A DNA stretch of 64,000 nucleotides, taken from assembly GCA_916613615.1 (NCBI GenBank), contig OU744737.1:3492001-3556000 (forward strand), written 5' to 3'. The first letter of the stretch is position 1; every line of letters begins with the position of its first letter. The position numbers and the translations under genes are program-made. This document shows, piece by piece, positions 37,701 through 50,600 of the stretch. The stretch comes from Steromphala cineraria. Its lineage: Eukaryota; Mollusca; Gastropoda; Trochida; Trochidae. The notes under the pieces are model-generated. The model had not been told where the DNA came from. It did no database searches and saw only the letters and a program-made list of their open reading frames with translations.

Positions 37701-38941
37701 TAGATGTAAAATATGCTGGTTGGATACAATGTCCATGTCTAGAATCTCTTAAAACGGAAAAACTTTCCTCCTAATACTGCAATGCCAAGGCTTGACTATT
37801 TTAAGTGGGCGTGTTTCAGACGTCTTTAACTTTCGTTTAAGTCTAAGCAAAAGACAGATCTTACATGTTCTGTCACTCATTTCTAACACTTTAGATGTAA
37901 AATATGCTGGTTGGATACAATGTCCATGTCTAGAATCTCTTAAAACGGAAAAACTTTCCTCCTAATACTGCAATGCCAAGGATTGACTATTTTAAGTGGG
38001 CGTGTCTCAGACGTCTTTAATTTTCGTTTGATTCTTAGCAAAAGATAGATGTCACATTTTCTGTCACTCATTTCTAACACTTTAGATGTAAAATATGCTG
38101 GTTGGATACAATATCCATGTCTCGAAACTCTTAAAACGGAAAAACTTTTCTCCTAATACTGCAATGCCAAGGATTGACTATTTTAAGTGGGCGTGTCTCA
38201 GACGTCTTTAATTTTCGTTTTATTCTTAGCAAAAGACAGATATCACATGTTCAGTCACTCATTTCTAACACTTTAGATGTAAAATATGCTGGTTGGATAC
38301 AATATCCATGTCTAGAAACTCTTAAAACGGAAAAACTTTCCTCCTAATACTGCAATGCCAAGGATTGACTATTTTAAGTGGGCGTGTCTCAGACGTCTTT
38401 AACTTTCGTTTAAGTCTAAGCAAAAGACAGATATCACATGTTCTGTCACTCATTTCTAACACTTTAGATGTAAAATATGCTGGTTGGATACAATATCCAT
38501 GTCTAGAAACTCTTAAAACGGAAAAACTTTCCTCCTAATACTGCAATGCCAAGGATTGACTATTTTAAGTGGGCGTGTCTGAGATGTCTTTACTTTTCGT
38601 TTGATTCCTAGCAAAAGACAGATATCACATGATCAGTCACTCAATTCTAATACTTTAGATGTAAAATATGCTGGTTGGATACAATATCCATGTCTAGAAA
38701 CTCTTAAAACGGAAAAACTTTCCTCCTAATACTGCAATGCCAAGGATTGACTATTTTAAGTGGGCGTGTCTCAGACGTCTTTAATTTTCGTTGGTTTCTT
38801 AGCAAAAGATAGATATCACATTTTCTGTCACTCATTTCTAACACTTTAGATGTAAAATATGCTGGTTGGATACAATAGCCATGTCTCGAAACTCTTCAAA
38901 CGGAAAAACTTTCCTCCTAATACTGCAATGCCAAGGATTGA
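27105..38941 (+). repeat. Satellite B: 5.92-kb (31-monomer) tandem duplication
   Basis: Copy 1 is about 27,105-33,025 and copy 2 about 33,025-38,941, offset 5,917-5,919. Private variants shared at this offset include GAGTTTATTCTTAGC (28,862 and 34,780), GCTGGGTGGATAC (29,508 and 35,426), TTAGCATAAGAC (31,352 and 37,270), GCTGGCTGGATAC (31,606 and 37,523) and AAGGCTTGAC (31,871 and 37,788). Spot checks show only a handful of differences, for example one-base and two-base deletions in copy 2 near 33,428 and 36,217. Confidence 0.85.
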
Positions 38942-41900
38942 CTTTGTTAAGTGGGCGTGTCTCAGACGTCTTTAATTTTCGTTTGTTTCTTTGCAAAAGA
39001 TAGATATCACATTTTCTGTCACTCATTTCTAACACTTTAGATGTAAAATATGCTGGTTGGATACAATATCCATGTCTAGAAACTCTTCAAACGGAAAAAC
39101 TTTCCTCCTAATACTGCAATGCCAAGGATTGACTTTGTTAAGTGGGCGTGTCTCAGACGTCTTTAATTTTGAGTTGATTCTTAGCAAAAGACAGATATCA
39201 CATGTTCAGTCACTAATTTCTTACAGTTTAGATGTAAAATATATTGGTTAGTTACAACAACAATGTCAAGCAACTCTTGAATGTGAAAAAAACCTCCTAC
39301 TAATACTGCAATGCCAAGGATTGACTATTTTAAGTGGGCGTGTCTCAGACGTCTTTAATTTTGAGTTGATTCTTAGCATAAGACAGATATCACAAGTTCA
39401 GTTACTCATTTCTTACAGTTTAGATGTAAAATATATTTGATAGTTACAACATCAATGTCAAGCAACTCTTGAATGTGAAAAAACATCCTCCTAAAACTGC
39501 AATACCAAGGATTGAGTATTTCATGAGGGCATGTCTCAGATGTCTTAAATTTTAAGTTGATTCTTAGCAAAAGACAGATATCACATGTTCAGTCACTCAT
39601 TTCTAACACTTTAGATGTAAAATATGCTGGCTGGATACAATATCCATGTCTAGAAACTCTTAAAACGGAAAAACTTTCCTCCTAATACTGCAATGCCAAG
39701 GATTGACTATTTTAAGTGGGCGTGTCTCAGACGTCTTTAACTTTCGTTTAAGTCTAAGCAAAAGACAGATATCACATGTTCTGTCACTCATTTCTAACAC
39801 TTTAGATGTAAAATATGCTGGTTGGATACAATGTCCATGTCTAGAATCTCTTAAAACGGAAAAACTTTCCTCCTAATACTGCAATGCCAAGGCTTGACTA
39901 TTTTAAGTGGGCGTGTTTCAGACGTCTTTAACTTTCGTTTAAGTCTAAGCAAAAGACAGATCTCACATGTTCTGTCACTCATTTCTAACACTTTAGATGT
40001 AAAATATGCTGGTTGGATACAATGTCCATGTCTAGAATCTCTTAAAACGGAAAAACTTTCCTCCTAATACTGCAATGCCAAGGATTGACTATTTTAAGTG
40101 GGCGTGTCTCAGACGTCTTTAATTTTCGTTTGATTCTTAGCAAAAGATAGATGTCACATTTTCTGTCACTCATTTCTAACACTTTAGATGTAAAATATGC
40201 TGGTTGGATACAATATCCATGTCTCGAAACTCTTAAAACGGAAAAAATTTCCTCCTAATACTGCAATGCCAAGGATTGACTATTTTAAGTGGGCGTGTCT
40301 CAGACGTCTTTAATTTTCGTTTTATTCTTAGCAAAAGACAGATATCACATGTTCAGTCACTCATTTCTAACACTTTAGATGTAAAATATGCTGGTTGGAT
40401 ACAATATCCATGTCTAGAAACTCTTAAAACGGAAAAACTTTCCTCCTAATACTGCAATGCCAAGGATTGACTATTTTAAGTGGGCGTGTCTCAGAGGTCT
40501 TTAACTATCGTTTAAGTCTAAGCAAAAGACAGATATCACATGTTCTGTCACTCATTTCTAATACTTTAGATGTAAAATATGCTGGTTGGATACAATATCC
40601 ATGTCTAGAAACTCTTAAAACGGAAAAACTTTCCTCCTAATACTGCAATGCCAAGGATTGACTATTTTAAGTGGGCGTGTCTGAGATGTCTTTACTTTTC
40701 GTTTGATTCCTAGCAAAAGACAGATATCACATGATCAGTCACTCAATTCTAATACTTTAGATGTAAAATATGCTGGTTGGATACAATATCCATGTCTCGA
40801 AACTCTTCAAACGGAAAAACTTTCCTCCTAATACTGCAATGCCAAGGATTGACTATTTTAAGTGGGCGTGTCTGAGATGTCTTTACTTTTCGTTTGTTTC
40901 TTAGCAAAAGATAGATATCACATTTTCTGTCACTCATTTCTAACACTTTAGATGTAAAATATGCTGGTTGGATACAATATCCATGTCTCGAAACTCTTAA
41001 AACGGAAAAAGTTTCCTCCTAATACTGCAATGCCAAGGATTGACTTTGTTAAGTGGGCGTGTCTCAGACGTCTTTAATTTTCGTTTGTTTCTTAGCAAAA
41101 GATAGATATCACATTTTCTGTCACTCATTTCTAACACTTTAGATGTAAAATATGCTGGTTGGATACAATATCCATGTCTAGAAACTCTTCAAACGGAAAA
41201 ACTTTCCTCCTAATACTGCAATGCCAAGGATTGACTTTGTTAAGTGGGCGTGTCTCAGACGTCTTTAATTTTGAGTTGATTCTTAGCAAAAGACAGATAT
41301 CACATGTTCAGTCACTAATTTCTTACAGTTTAGATGTAAAATATATTGGTTAGTTACAACAACAATGTCAAGCAACTCTTGAATGTGAAAAAAACCTCCT
41401 ACTAATACTGCAATGCCAAGGATTGACTATTTTAAGTGGGCGTGTCTCAGACGTCTTTAATTTTGAGTTGATTCTTAGCATAAGACAGATATCACAAGTT
41501 CAGTTACTCATTTCTTACAGTTTAGATGTAAAATATATTTGATAGTTACAACATCAATGTCAAGCAACTCTTGAATGTGAAAAAACATCCTCCTAAAACT
41601 GCAATACCAAGGATTGAGTATTTCATGAGGGCATGTCTCAGATGTCTTAAATTTTAAGTTGATTCTTAGCAAAAGACAGATATCACATGTTCAGTCACTC
41701 ATTTCTAACACTTTAGATGTAAAATATGCTGGCTGGATACAATATCCATGTCTAGAAACTCTTAAAACGGAAAAACTTTCCTCCTAATACTGCAATGCCA
41801 AGGATTGACTATTTTAAGTGGGCGTGTCTCAGACGTCTTTAACTTTCTTTTAAGTCTAAGCAAAAGACAGATATCACATGTTCTGTCACTCATTTCTTAC

Positions 41901-44200
41901 ACTTTAGATGTAAAATATGCTGGTTGGATACAATGTCCATGTCTAGAATCTCTTAAAACGGAAAAAGTTTCCTCCTAATACTGCAATGCCAAGGCTTGAC
42001 TATTTTAAGTGGGCGTGTTTCAGACGTCTTTAACTTTCGTTTAAGTCTAAGCAAAAGACAGATCTCACATGTTCTGTCACTCATTTCTAACACTTTGGAT
42101 GTAAAATATGCTGGTTGGATACAATGTCCATGTCTAGAATCTCTTAAAACGGAAAAACTTTCCTCCTAATACTGCAATGCCAAGGATTGACTATTTTAAG
42201 TGGGCGTGTCTCAGACGTCTTTAATTTTCGTTTGATTCTTAGCAAAAGATAGATGTCACATTTTCTGTCACTCATTTCTAACACTTTAGATGTAAAATAT
42301 GCTGGTTGGATACAATATCCATGTCTCGAAACTCTTAAAACGGAAAAAATTTCCTCCTAATACTGCAATGCCAAGGATTGACTATTTTAAGTGGGCGTGT
42401 CTCAGACGTCTTTAATTTTCGTTTTATTCTTAGCAAAAGACAGATATCACATGTTCAGTCACTCATTTCTAACACTTTAGATGTAAAATATGCTGGTTGG
42501 ATACAATATCCATGTCTAGAAACTCTTAAAACGGAAAAACTTTCCTCCTAATACTGCAATGCCAAGGATTGACTATTTTAAGTGGGCGTGTCTCAGAGGT
42601 CTTTAACTATCGTTTAAGTCTAAGCAAAAGACAGATATCACATGTTCTGTCACTCATTTCTAATACTTTAGATGTAAAATATGCTGGTTGGATACAATAT
42701 CCATGTCTCGAAACTCTTCAAACGGAAAAACTTTCCTCCTAATACTGCAATGCCAAGGATTGACTATTTTAAGTGGGCGTGTCTGAGATGTCTTTACTTT
42801 TCGTTTGTTTCTTAGCAAAAGATAGATATCACATTTTCTGTCACTCATTTCTAACACTTTAGATGTAAAATATGCTGGTTGGATACAATATCCATGTCTC
42901 GAAACTCTTCAAACGGAAAAACTTTCCTCCTAATACTGCAATGCCAAGGATTGACTTTGTTAAGTGGGCGTGTCTCAGACGTCTTTAATTTTGAGTTGAT
43001 TCTTAGCAAAAGACAGATATCACATGTTCAGTCACTAATTTCTTACAGTTTAGATGTAAAATATATTGGTTAGTTACAACATCAATGTCAAGCAACTCTT
43101 GAATGTGAAAAAAACCTCCTACTAATACTGCAATGCCAAGGATTGACTATTTTAAGTGGGCGTGTCTCAGACGTCTTTAATTTTGAGTTGATTCTTAGCA
43201 AAAGACAGATATCACAAGTTCAGTTACTCATTTCTTACAGTTTAGATGTAAAATATATTTGATAGTTACAACATCAATGTCAAGCAACTCTTGAATGTGA
43301 AAAAACATCCTCCTAAAACTGCAATACCAAGGATTGAGTATTTCATGAGGGCATGTCTCAGATGTCTTAAATTTTAAGTTGATTCTTAGCAAAAGACAGA
43401 TATCACTTGTTCAGTCACTCATTTCTAACACTTTAGATGTAAAATATGCTGGTTGGATACAATATCCATGTCTAGAAACTCTTAAAACGGAAAAACTTTC
43501 CTCCTAATACTGCAATGCCAAGGATTGACTATTTTAAGTGGGCGTGTCTCAGACGTCTTTAACTTTCGTTTAAGTCTAAGCAAAAGACAGATATCACATG
43601 TTCTGTCACTCATTTCTAACACTTTAGATGTAAAATATGCTGGTTGGATACAATGTCCATGTCTAGAATCTCTTAAAACGGAAAAAGTTTCCTCCTAATA
43701 CTGCAATGCCAAGGCTTGACTATTTTAAGTGGGCGTGTTTCAGACGTCTTTAACTTTCGTTTAAGTCTAAGCAAAAGACAGATCTCACATGTTCTGTCAC
43801 TCATTTCTAACATTTTAGATGTAAAATATGCTGGTTGGATACAATGTCCATGTCTAGAATCTCTTAAAACGGAAAAACTTTCCTCCTAATACTGCAATGC
43901 CAAGGATTGACTATTTTAAGTGGGCGTGTCTCAGACGTCTTTAATTTTCGTTTGATTCTTAGCAAAAGATAGATGTCACATTTTCTGTCACTCATTTCTA
44001 ACACTTTAGATGTAAAATATGCTGGTTGGATACAATATCCATGTCTCGAAACTCTTCAAACGGAAAAATTTTCCTCCTAATACTGCAATGCCAAGGATTG
44101 ACTTTGTTAAGTGGGCGTGTCTCAGACGTCTTTAATTTTCGTTTGTTTCTTAGCAAAAGATAGATATCACATTTTATGTCACTCATTTCTAACACTTTAG
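36955..44200 (+). repeat. Satellite B: 2.10-kb (11-monomer) series of about four copies
   Basis: The same cassette starts at 36,955, 39,057, 41,159 and 42,879. The first two steps are 2,102 bp each and the third is 1,720 bp, so two monomers are missing from the third unit. An earlier version starts at 31,038. Markers such as AAGGCTTGAC (37,788; 39,890; 41,992; 43,711) follow the same spacing. Confidence 0.85.
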
Positions 44201-45609
44201 ATGTAAAATATGCTGGTTGGATACAATATCCATGTCTAGAAACTCTTAAAACGGAAAAACTTTCCTCCTAATACTGCAATGCCAAGGATTGACTATTTTT
44301 AGTGGGCGTGTCTCAGACGTCTTTAATTTTGAGTTGATTCTTAGCAAAAGACAGATATCACATGTTCAGTCACTAATTTCTTACAGTTTAGATGTAAAAT
44401 ATATTGGTTAGTTACAACATCAATGTCAAGCAACTCTTGAATGTGAAAAAAACCTCCTCCTAATACTGCAATACCAAGGATTGAGTATTTCATGAGGGCA
44501 TGTCACAGACGCCTTTAATTTTGAGTTGATTCTTAGCAAAAGACAGAAATCACATGTTCATTCACTCATTTCTGACACTTCAAGTGTACAACATGCTGAT
44601 TGGATACAATAGCCATGTCTCGAAACTCTTAAATCTGAAAAAGATTCCTCCTAATACTGCAATGCCAAGGATTGACTATTTTAAGTGGGCGTGTCTCAGA
44701 CGTCTTTAATTTTGAGTTGATTATTAGCAAAAGACAGATATCACATGTTCAGTTACTCATTTCTTACAGTTTAGATGTAAAATATATTTGATAGTTACAA
44801 CATCAATGTCAGGCAATTCTTGAATGTGAAAAAACATCCTCCTAATACTGCAATACCAAGGATTGAGTATTTCATGAGGGCATGTCTCAGATGTTTTAAA
44901 TTTTATGTTGATTCTTAGCAAAAGACAGATATCACATGTTCAGTCACTCATTTCTAACACTTTAGATGTAAAATATGCTGGTTGGATACAATGTCCATGT
45001 CTAGAATCTCTTAAAACGAAAAAACTTTCCTCCTAATAATGCAATGCCAAGGATTGACTATTTTAAGTGGGCATGTTTCAGACGTCTTTAACTTTCGTTT
45101 AAGTCTAAGCAAAAGACAGATCTCACATGTTCTGTCACTCATTTCTAACACTTTAGATGTAAAATATGCTGGTTGGATACAATGTCCATGTCTAGAATCT
45201 CTTAAAACGGAAAAACTTTCCTCCTAATACTGCAATGCCAAGGATTGACTATTTTAAGTGTGCGTGTCTCAGACGTCTTTAACTTTCATTTGATTCTTAT
45301 CAAATGTCTCGAAACTCTTCAAACAGAAAAACTTTCCTCCTAATACTGCAATGCCAAGGATTGACTTTGTTAAGTGGGCATGTCTCAGACGTCTTTAATT
45401 TTGAGTTGATTCTTAGCAAAAGACAGATATCACATGTTCAGTCACTAATTTCTTACAGTTTAGATGTAAAATATATTGGTTAGTTACAACATCAATGTCA
45501 AGCAACTCTTGAATGTGAAAAAAACATCCTCCTAATACTGCAATACCAAGGATTGAGTATTTCATGAGGGCATGTCACAGACGCCTTTAATTTTGAGTTG
45601 ATTCTTAGC

Positions 45610-47620
45610 AAAAGACAGAAATCACATGTTCAGTCACTCGTTTCTGACACCTTAAGTGTACAATATGCTGATTGGATACAATAGCCATGTCTCGAAACTC
45701 TTAAATCTGAAAAAAATTCCTCCCAATACTGCAATGCCAAGGATTGACTATTTTAAGTGGGCGTGTCTCAGACGTCTTTAATTTTCGTTTGATTCTTAGC
45801 AAAAGACAGATATCACATGTTCAGTCACTCATTTCTAACATTTTAGATGTAAAATATGCTGGTTGGATACAATATCCATGTCTCGAAACTCTTAAAACGG
45901 AAAAACTTTCCTCCTAATACTGCAATGCCAAGGATTGACTATTCTAAGTGGGCGTGTCTCAGACGTCTTTAATTTTCGTTTGATTCTTAGCAAAAGATAG
46001 ATATCACATTTTCTGTCACTCATTTCTAACACTTTAGATGTAAAATATGCTGGTTGGATACAATATCCATGTCTAGAAACTCTTAAAACGGAAAAACTTT
46101 CCTCCTAATACTGCAATGCCAAGGATTGACTTTGTTTAGTGGGCGTGTCTCAGACGTCTTTAATTTTGAGTTGATTCTTAGCAAAAGACAGATATCACAT
46201 GTTCAGTCACTAATTTCTTACAGTTTAGATGTAAAATATATTGGCTAGTTACAACATCAATGTCAAGCAACTCTTGAATGTGAAAAAAACCTCCTCCTAA
46301 TACTGCAATACCAAGGATTGAGTATTTCATGAGGGCATATCACAGACGCCTTTAATTTTGAGTTGATTCTTAGCAAAAGACAGAAATCACATGTTCAGTC
46401 ACTCATTTCTGACACTTCAAGTGTACAACATGTTGATTGGATACAATAGCCATGTCTCGAAACTCTTAAATCGGAAAAACTTTCCTCCTAATACTGCAAT
46501 GCCAAGGATTGACTATTCTAAGTGGGCGTGTCTCAGACGTCTTTAATTTTCGTTTGATTCTTAGCAAAAGATAGATATCACATTTTCTGTCACTCATTTC
46601 TAACACTTTAGATGTAAAATATGCTGGTTGGATACAATATCCATGTCTAGAAACTCTTCAAACGGAAAAACTTTCCTCCTAATACTGCAATGCCAAGGAT
46701 TGACTTTGTTTTGTGGGCGTGTCTCAGACGTCTTTAATTTTGAGTTGATTCTTAGCAAAAGACAGAAATCACATGTTCAGTCACTCGTTTCTGACACCTT
46801 AAGTGTACAATATGCTGATTGGATACAATAGCCATGTCTCGAAACTCTTAAATCTGAAAAAAATTCCTCCCAATACTGCAATGCCAAGGATTGACTATTT
46901 TAAGTGGGCGTGTCTCAGACGTCTTTAATTTTCGTTTGATTCTTAGCAAAAGACAGATATCACATGTTCAGTCACTCATTTCTAACATTTTAGATGTAAA
47001 ATATGCTGGTTGGATACAATATCCATGTCTCGAAACTCTTAAAACGGAAAAACTTTCCTCCTAATACTGCAATGCCAAGGATTGACTATTCTAAGTGGGC
47101 GTGTCTCAGACGTCTTTAATTTTCGTTTGATTCTTAGCAAAAGATAGATATCACATTTTCTGTCACTCATTTCTAACACTTTAGATGTAAAATATGCTGG
47201 TTGGATACAATATCCATGTCTAGAAACTCTTAAAACGGAAAAACTTTCCTCCTAATACTGCAATGCCAAGGATTGACTTTGTTTAGTGGGCGTGTCTCAG
47301 ACGTCTTTAATTTTGAGTTGATTCTTAGCAAAAGACAGATATCACATGTTCAGTCACTAATTTCTTACAGTTTAGATGTAAAATATATTGGCTAGTTACA
47401 ACATCAATGTCAAGCAACTCTTGAATGTGAAAAAAACCTCCTCCTAATACTGCAATACCAAGGATTGAGTATTTCATGAGGGCATATCACAGACGCCTTT
47501 AATTTTGAGTTGATTCTTAGCAAAAGACAGAAATCACATGTTCAGTCACTCATTTCTGACACTTCAAGTGTACAACATGTTGATTGGATACAATAGCCAT
47601 GTCTCGAAACTCTTAAATCG
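45610..47620 (+). repeat. Satellite B: 1.15-kb (6-monomer) tandem duplication
   Basis: CACTCGTTTCTGACACC at about 45,636 recurs near 46,783, GTTTAGTGGGCGTGTC at 46,135 recurs at 47,282, and GAGGGCATATCACAG at 46,331 recurs at 47,478. All are offset by 1,147. The second copy is shorter and changes after about 47,610. Confidence 0.8.
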
Positions 47621-50600
47621 GAAAAAGATTCCTCCTAATACTGCAATGCCAAGGATTGACTATTTTAAGTGGGCGTGTCTCAGACGTCTTTAATTTTGAG
47701 TTGATTCTTAGCAAAAGACAGATACCACATGTTCAGTTACTCATTTCTTACAGTTTAGATGTAAAATATATTTGATAGTTACAACATCAATGTCAAGCAA
47801 CTCTTGAATGTGAAAAAACATCCTCCTAATACTGCAATACCAAGGATTGAGTATTTCATGAGGGCATGTCTCAGATGTCTTTAATTTTAAGTTGATTCTT
47901 AGCAAAAGACAGAAATCACATGTTCAGTCACTCTTTTCTGACACCTTAAGTGTACAATATGCTGATTAGATACAATAGCCATGTCTCGAAACTCTTAAAT
48001 CTGAAAAACATTCCTCCCAATACTGCAATGCCAAGGATTGACTATTTTAAGTGGGCGTGTCTCAGACGTCTTTAACTTTCGTTTAAGTCTAAGCAAAAGA
48101 CAGATATCACATGTTCTGTCACTCATATTTAACACTTTAGATGTAAAATATGCTGGTTGGATACAATATCCATGTCTAGAAACTCTTAAAACGGAAAAAC
48201 TTTCCTCCTAATACTGCAATGCCAAGGATTGACTATTTTAAGTGGGCGTGTCTCAGATGTCTTTACTGTTCGTTTGATTCCTAGCAAAAGACAGATATCA
48301 CATGATCAGTCACTCAATTCTAATACTTTAGATGTAAAATATGCTGGTTGGATACAATATCCATGTCTAGAAACTCTTAAAACGGAAAAACTTTCCTCCT
48401 AATACTGCAATGCCAAGGATTGACTATTTTAAGTGGGCGTGTCTCAGACGTCTTTAATTTTCGTTTGATTCTTAGCAAAAGACAAATATCACATGTTCAG
48501 TCACTCATTTCTAACACTTTAGATGTAAAATATGCTGGTTGGATACAATGTCCATGTCTCGAATCTCTTAAAACGGAAAAACTTTCCTCCTAATACTGCA
48601 ATGCCAAAGATTGACTAGTTTAAGTGTGCGTCTCTCAGACGTCTTTAACTTTCATTTGATTCTTATCAAATGTCTCGAAACTCTTCAAACGGAAAAACTT
48701 TCCTCCTAATACTGCAATGCCAAGGATTGACTTTGTTAAGTGGGCATGTCTCAAACGTCTTTAATTTTGAGTTGATTCTTAGCAAAAGACAGATATCACA
48801 TGTTCAGTCACTAATTTCTTACAGTTTAGATGTAAAATATATTGGTTAGTTACAACATCAATGTCAAGCAACTCTTGAATGTGAAAAAACATCCTCCTAA
48901 TACTGCAATGCCAAGGATTGACTATTTTAAGTGGGCGTGTCTCAGACGTCTTTAATTTTCGTTTGATTCTTAGCAAAAGACAGATATCACATGTTCAGTC
49001 ACTAATTTCTTACAGTTTAGATGTAAAATATATTGGTTAGTTACAACATCAATGTCAAGCAACTCTTGAATGTGAAAAAAACCTCCTCATAAAACTGCAA
49101 TACCAAGGATTGAGTATTTCATGAGGGCATGTCACAGACGCCTATAATTTTGAGTTGATTCTTAGCAAAAGACAGAAATCACATGTTCATTCACTCATTT
49201 CTGACACTTCAAGTGTACAACATGCTGATTGGATACAATAGCCATGTCTCGAAACTCTTAAAACGGAAAAACTTTCCTCCTAATACTGCAATGCCAAGGA
49301 TTGACTATTCTAAGTGGGCGTGTCTCAGACGTCTTTAATTTTCGTTTGATTCTTAGCAAAAGATAGATATCACATGTTCTGTCACTCATTTCTAACACTT
49401 TAGATGTAAAATATGCTGGTTGGATACAATATCCATGTCTAGAAACTCTCCAAACGGAAAAACTTTCCTCCTAATACTGCAATGCCAAGGATTGACTTTG
49501 TTAAGTGGGCGTGTCTCAGACGTCTTTAATTTTGAGTTGATTCTTAGCAAAAGACAGATATCACATGTTCAGTCACTAATTTCTTACAGTTTAGATGTAA
49601 AATATATTGGCTAGTTACAACATCAATGTCAAGCAACTCTTGAATGTGAAAAAAACCTCCTCCTAATACTGCAATACCAAGGATTGAGTATTTCATGAGG
49701 GCATATCACAGACGCCTTGAATTTTGAGTTGATTCTTAGCAAAAGACAGAAATCACATGTTCAGTCACTCATTTCTGACACTTCAAGTGTACAACATGTT
49801 GATTGGATACAATAGCCATGTCACGAAACTCTTAAATCGGAAAAAGATTCCTCCTAATACTGCAATGCCAAGGATTGACTATTTTAAGTGGGCGTGTCTC
49901 AGACGTCTTTAATTTTGAGTTGATTCTTAGCAAAAGACAGATATCACATGTTCAGTCACTAATTTCTTACAGTTTAGATGTAAAATATATTGGTTAGTTA
50001 CAACATCAATGTCAAGCAACTCTTGAATGTGAAAAAACATCCTCCTAATACTGCAATGCCAAGGATTGACTATTTTAAGTGGGCGTGTCTCAGACGTCTT
50101 TAATTTTCGTTTGATTCTTAGCAAAAGACAGATATCACATGTTCAGTCACTCATTTCTAACATTTTAGATGTAAAATATGCTGGTTGGATACAATATCCA
50201 TGTCTCGAAACTCTTAAAACGGAAAAACTTTCCTCCTAATACTGCAATGCCAAGGATTGACTATTCTAAGTGGGCGTGTCTCAGACGTCTTTAATTTTCG
50301 TTTGATTCTTAGCAAAAGATAGATATCACATGTTCTGTCACTCATTTCTAACACTTTAGATGTAAAATATGCTGGTTGGATACAATATCCATGTCTAGAA
50401 ACTCTTCAAACGGAAAAACTTTCCTCCTAATACTGCAATGCCAAGGATTGACTTTGTTAAGTGGGCGTGTCTCAGACGTCTTTAATTTTGAGTTGATTCT
50501 TAGCAAAAGACAGATATCACATGTTCAGTCACTAATTTCTTACAGTTTAGATGTAAAATATATTGGCTAGTTACAACATCAATGTCAAGCAACTCTTGAA

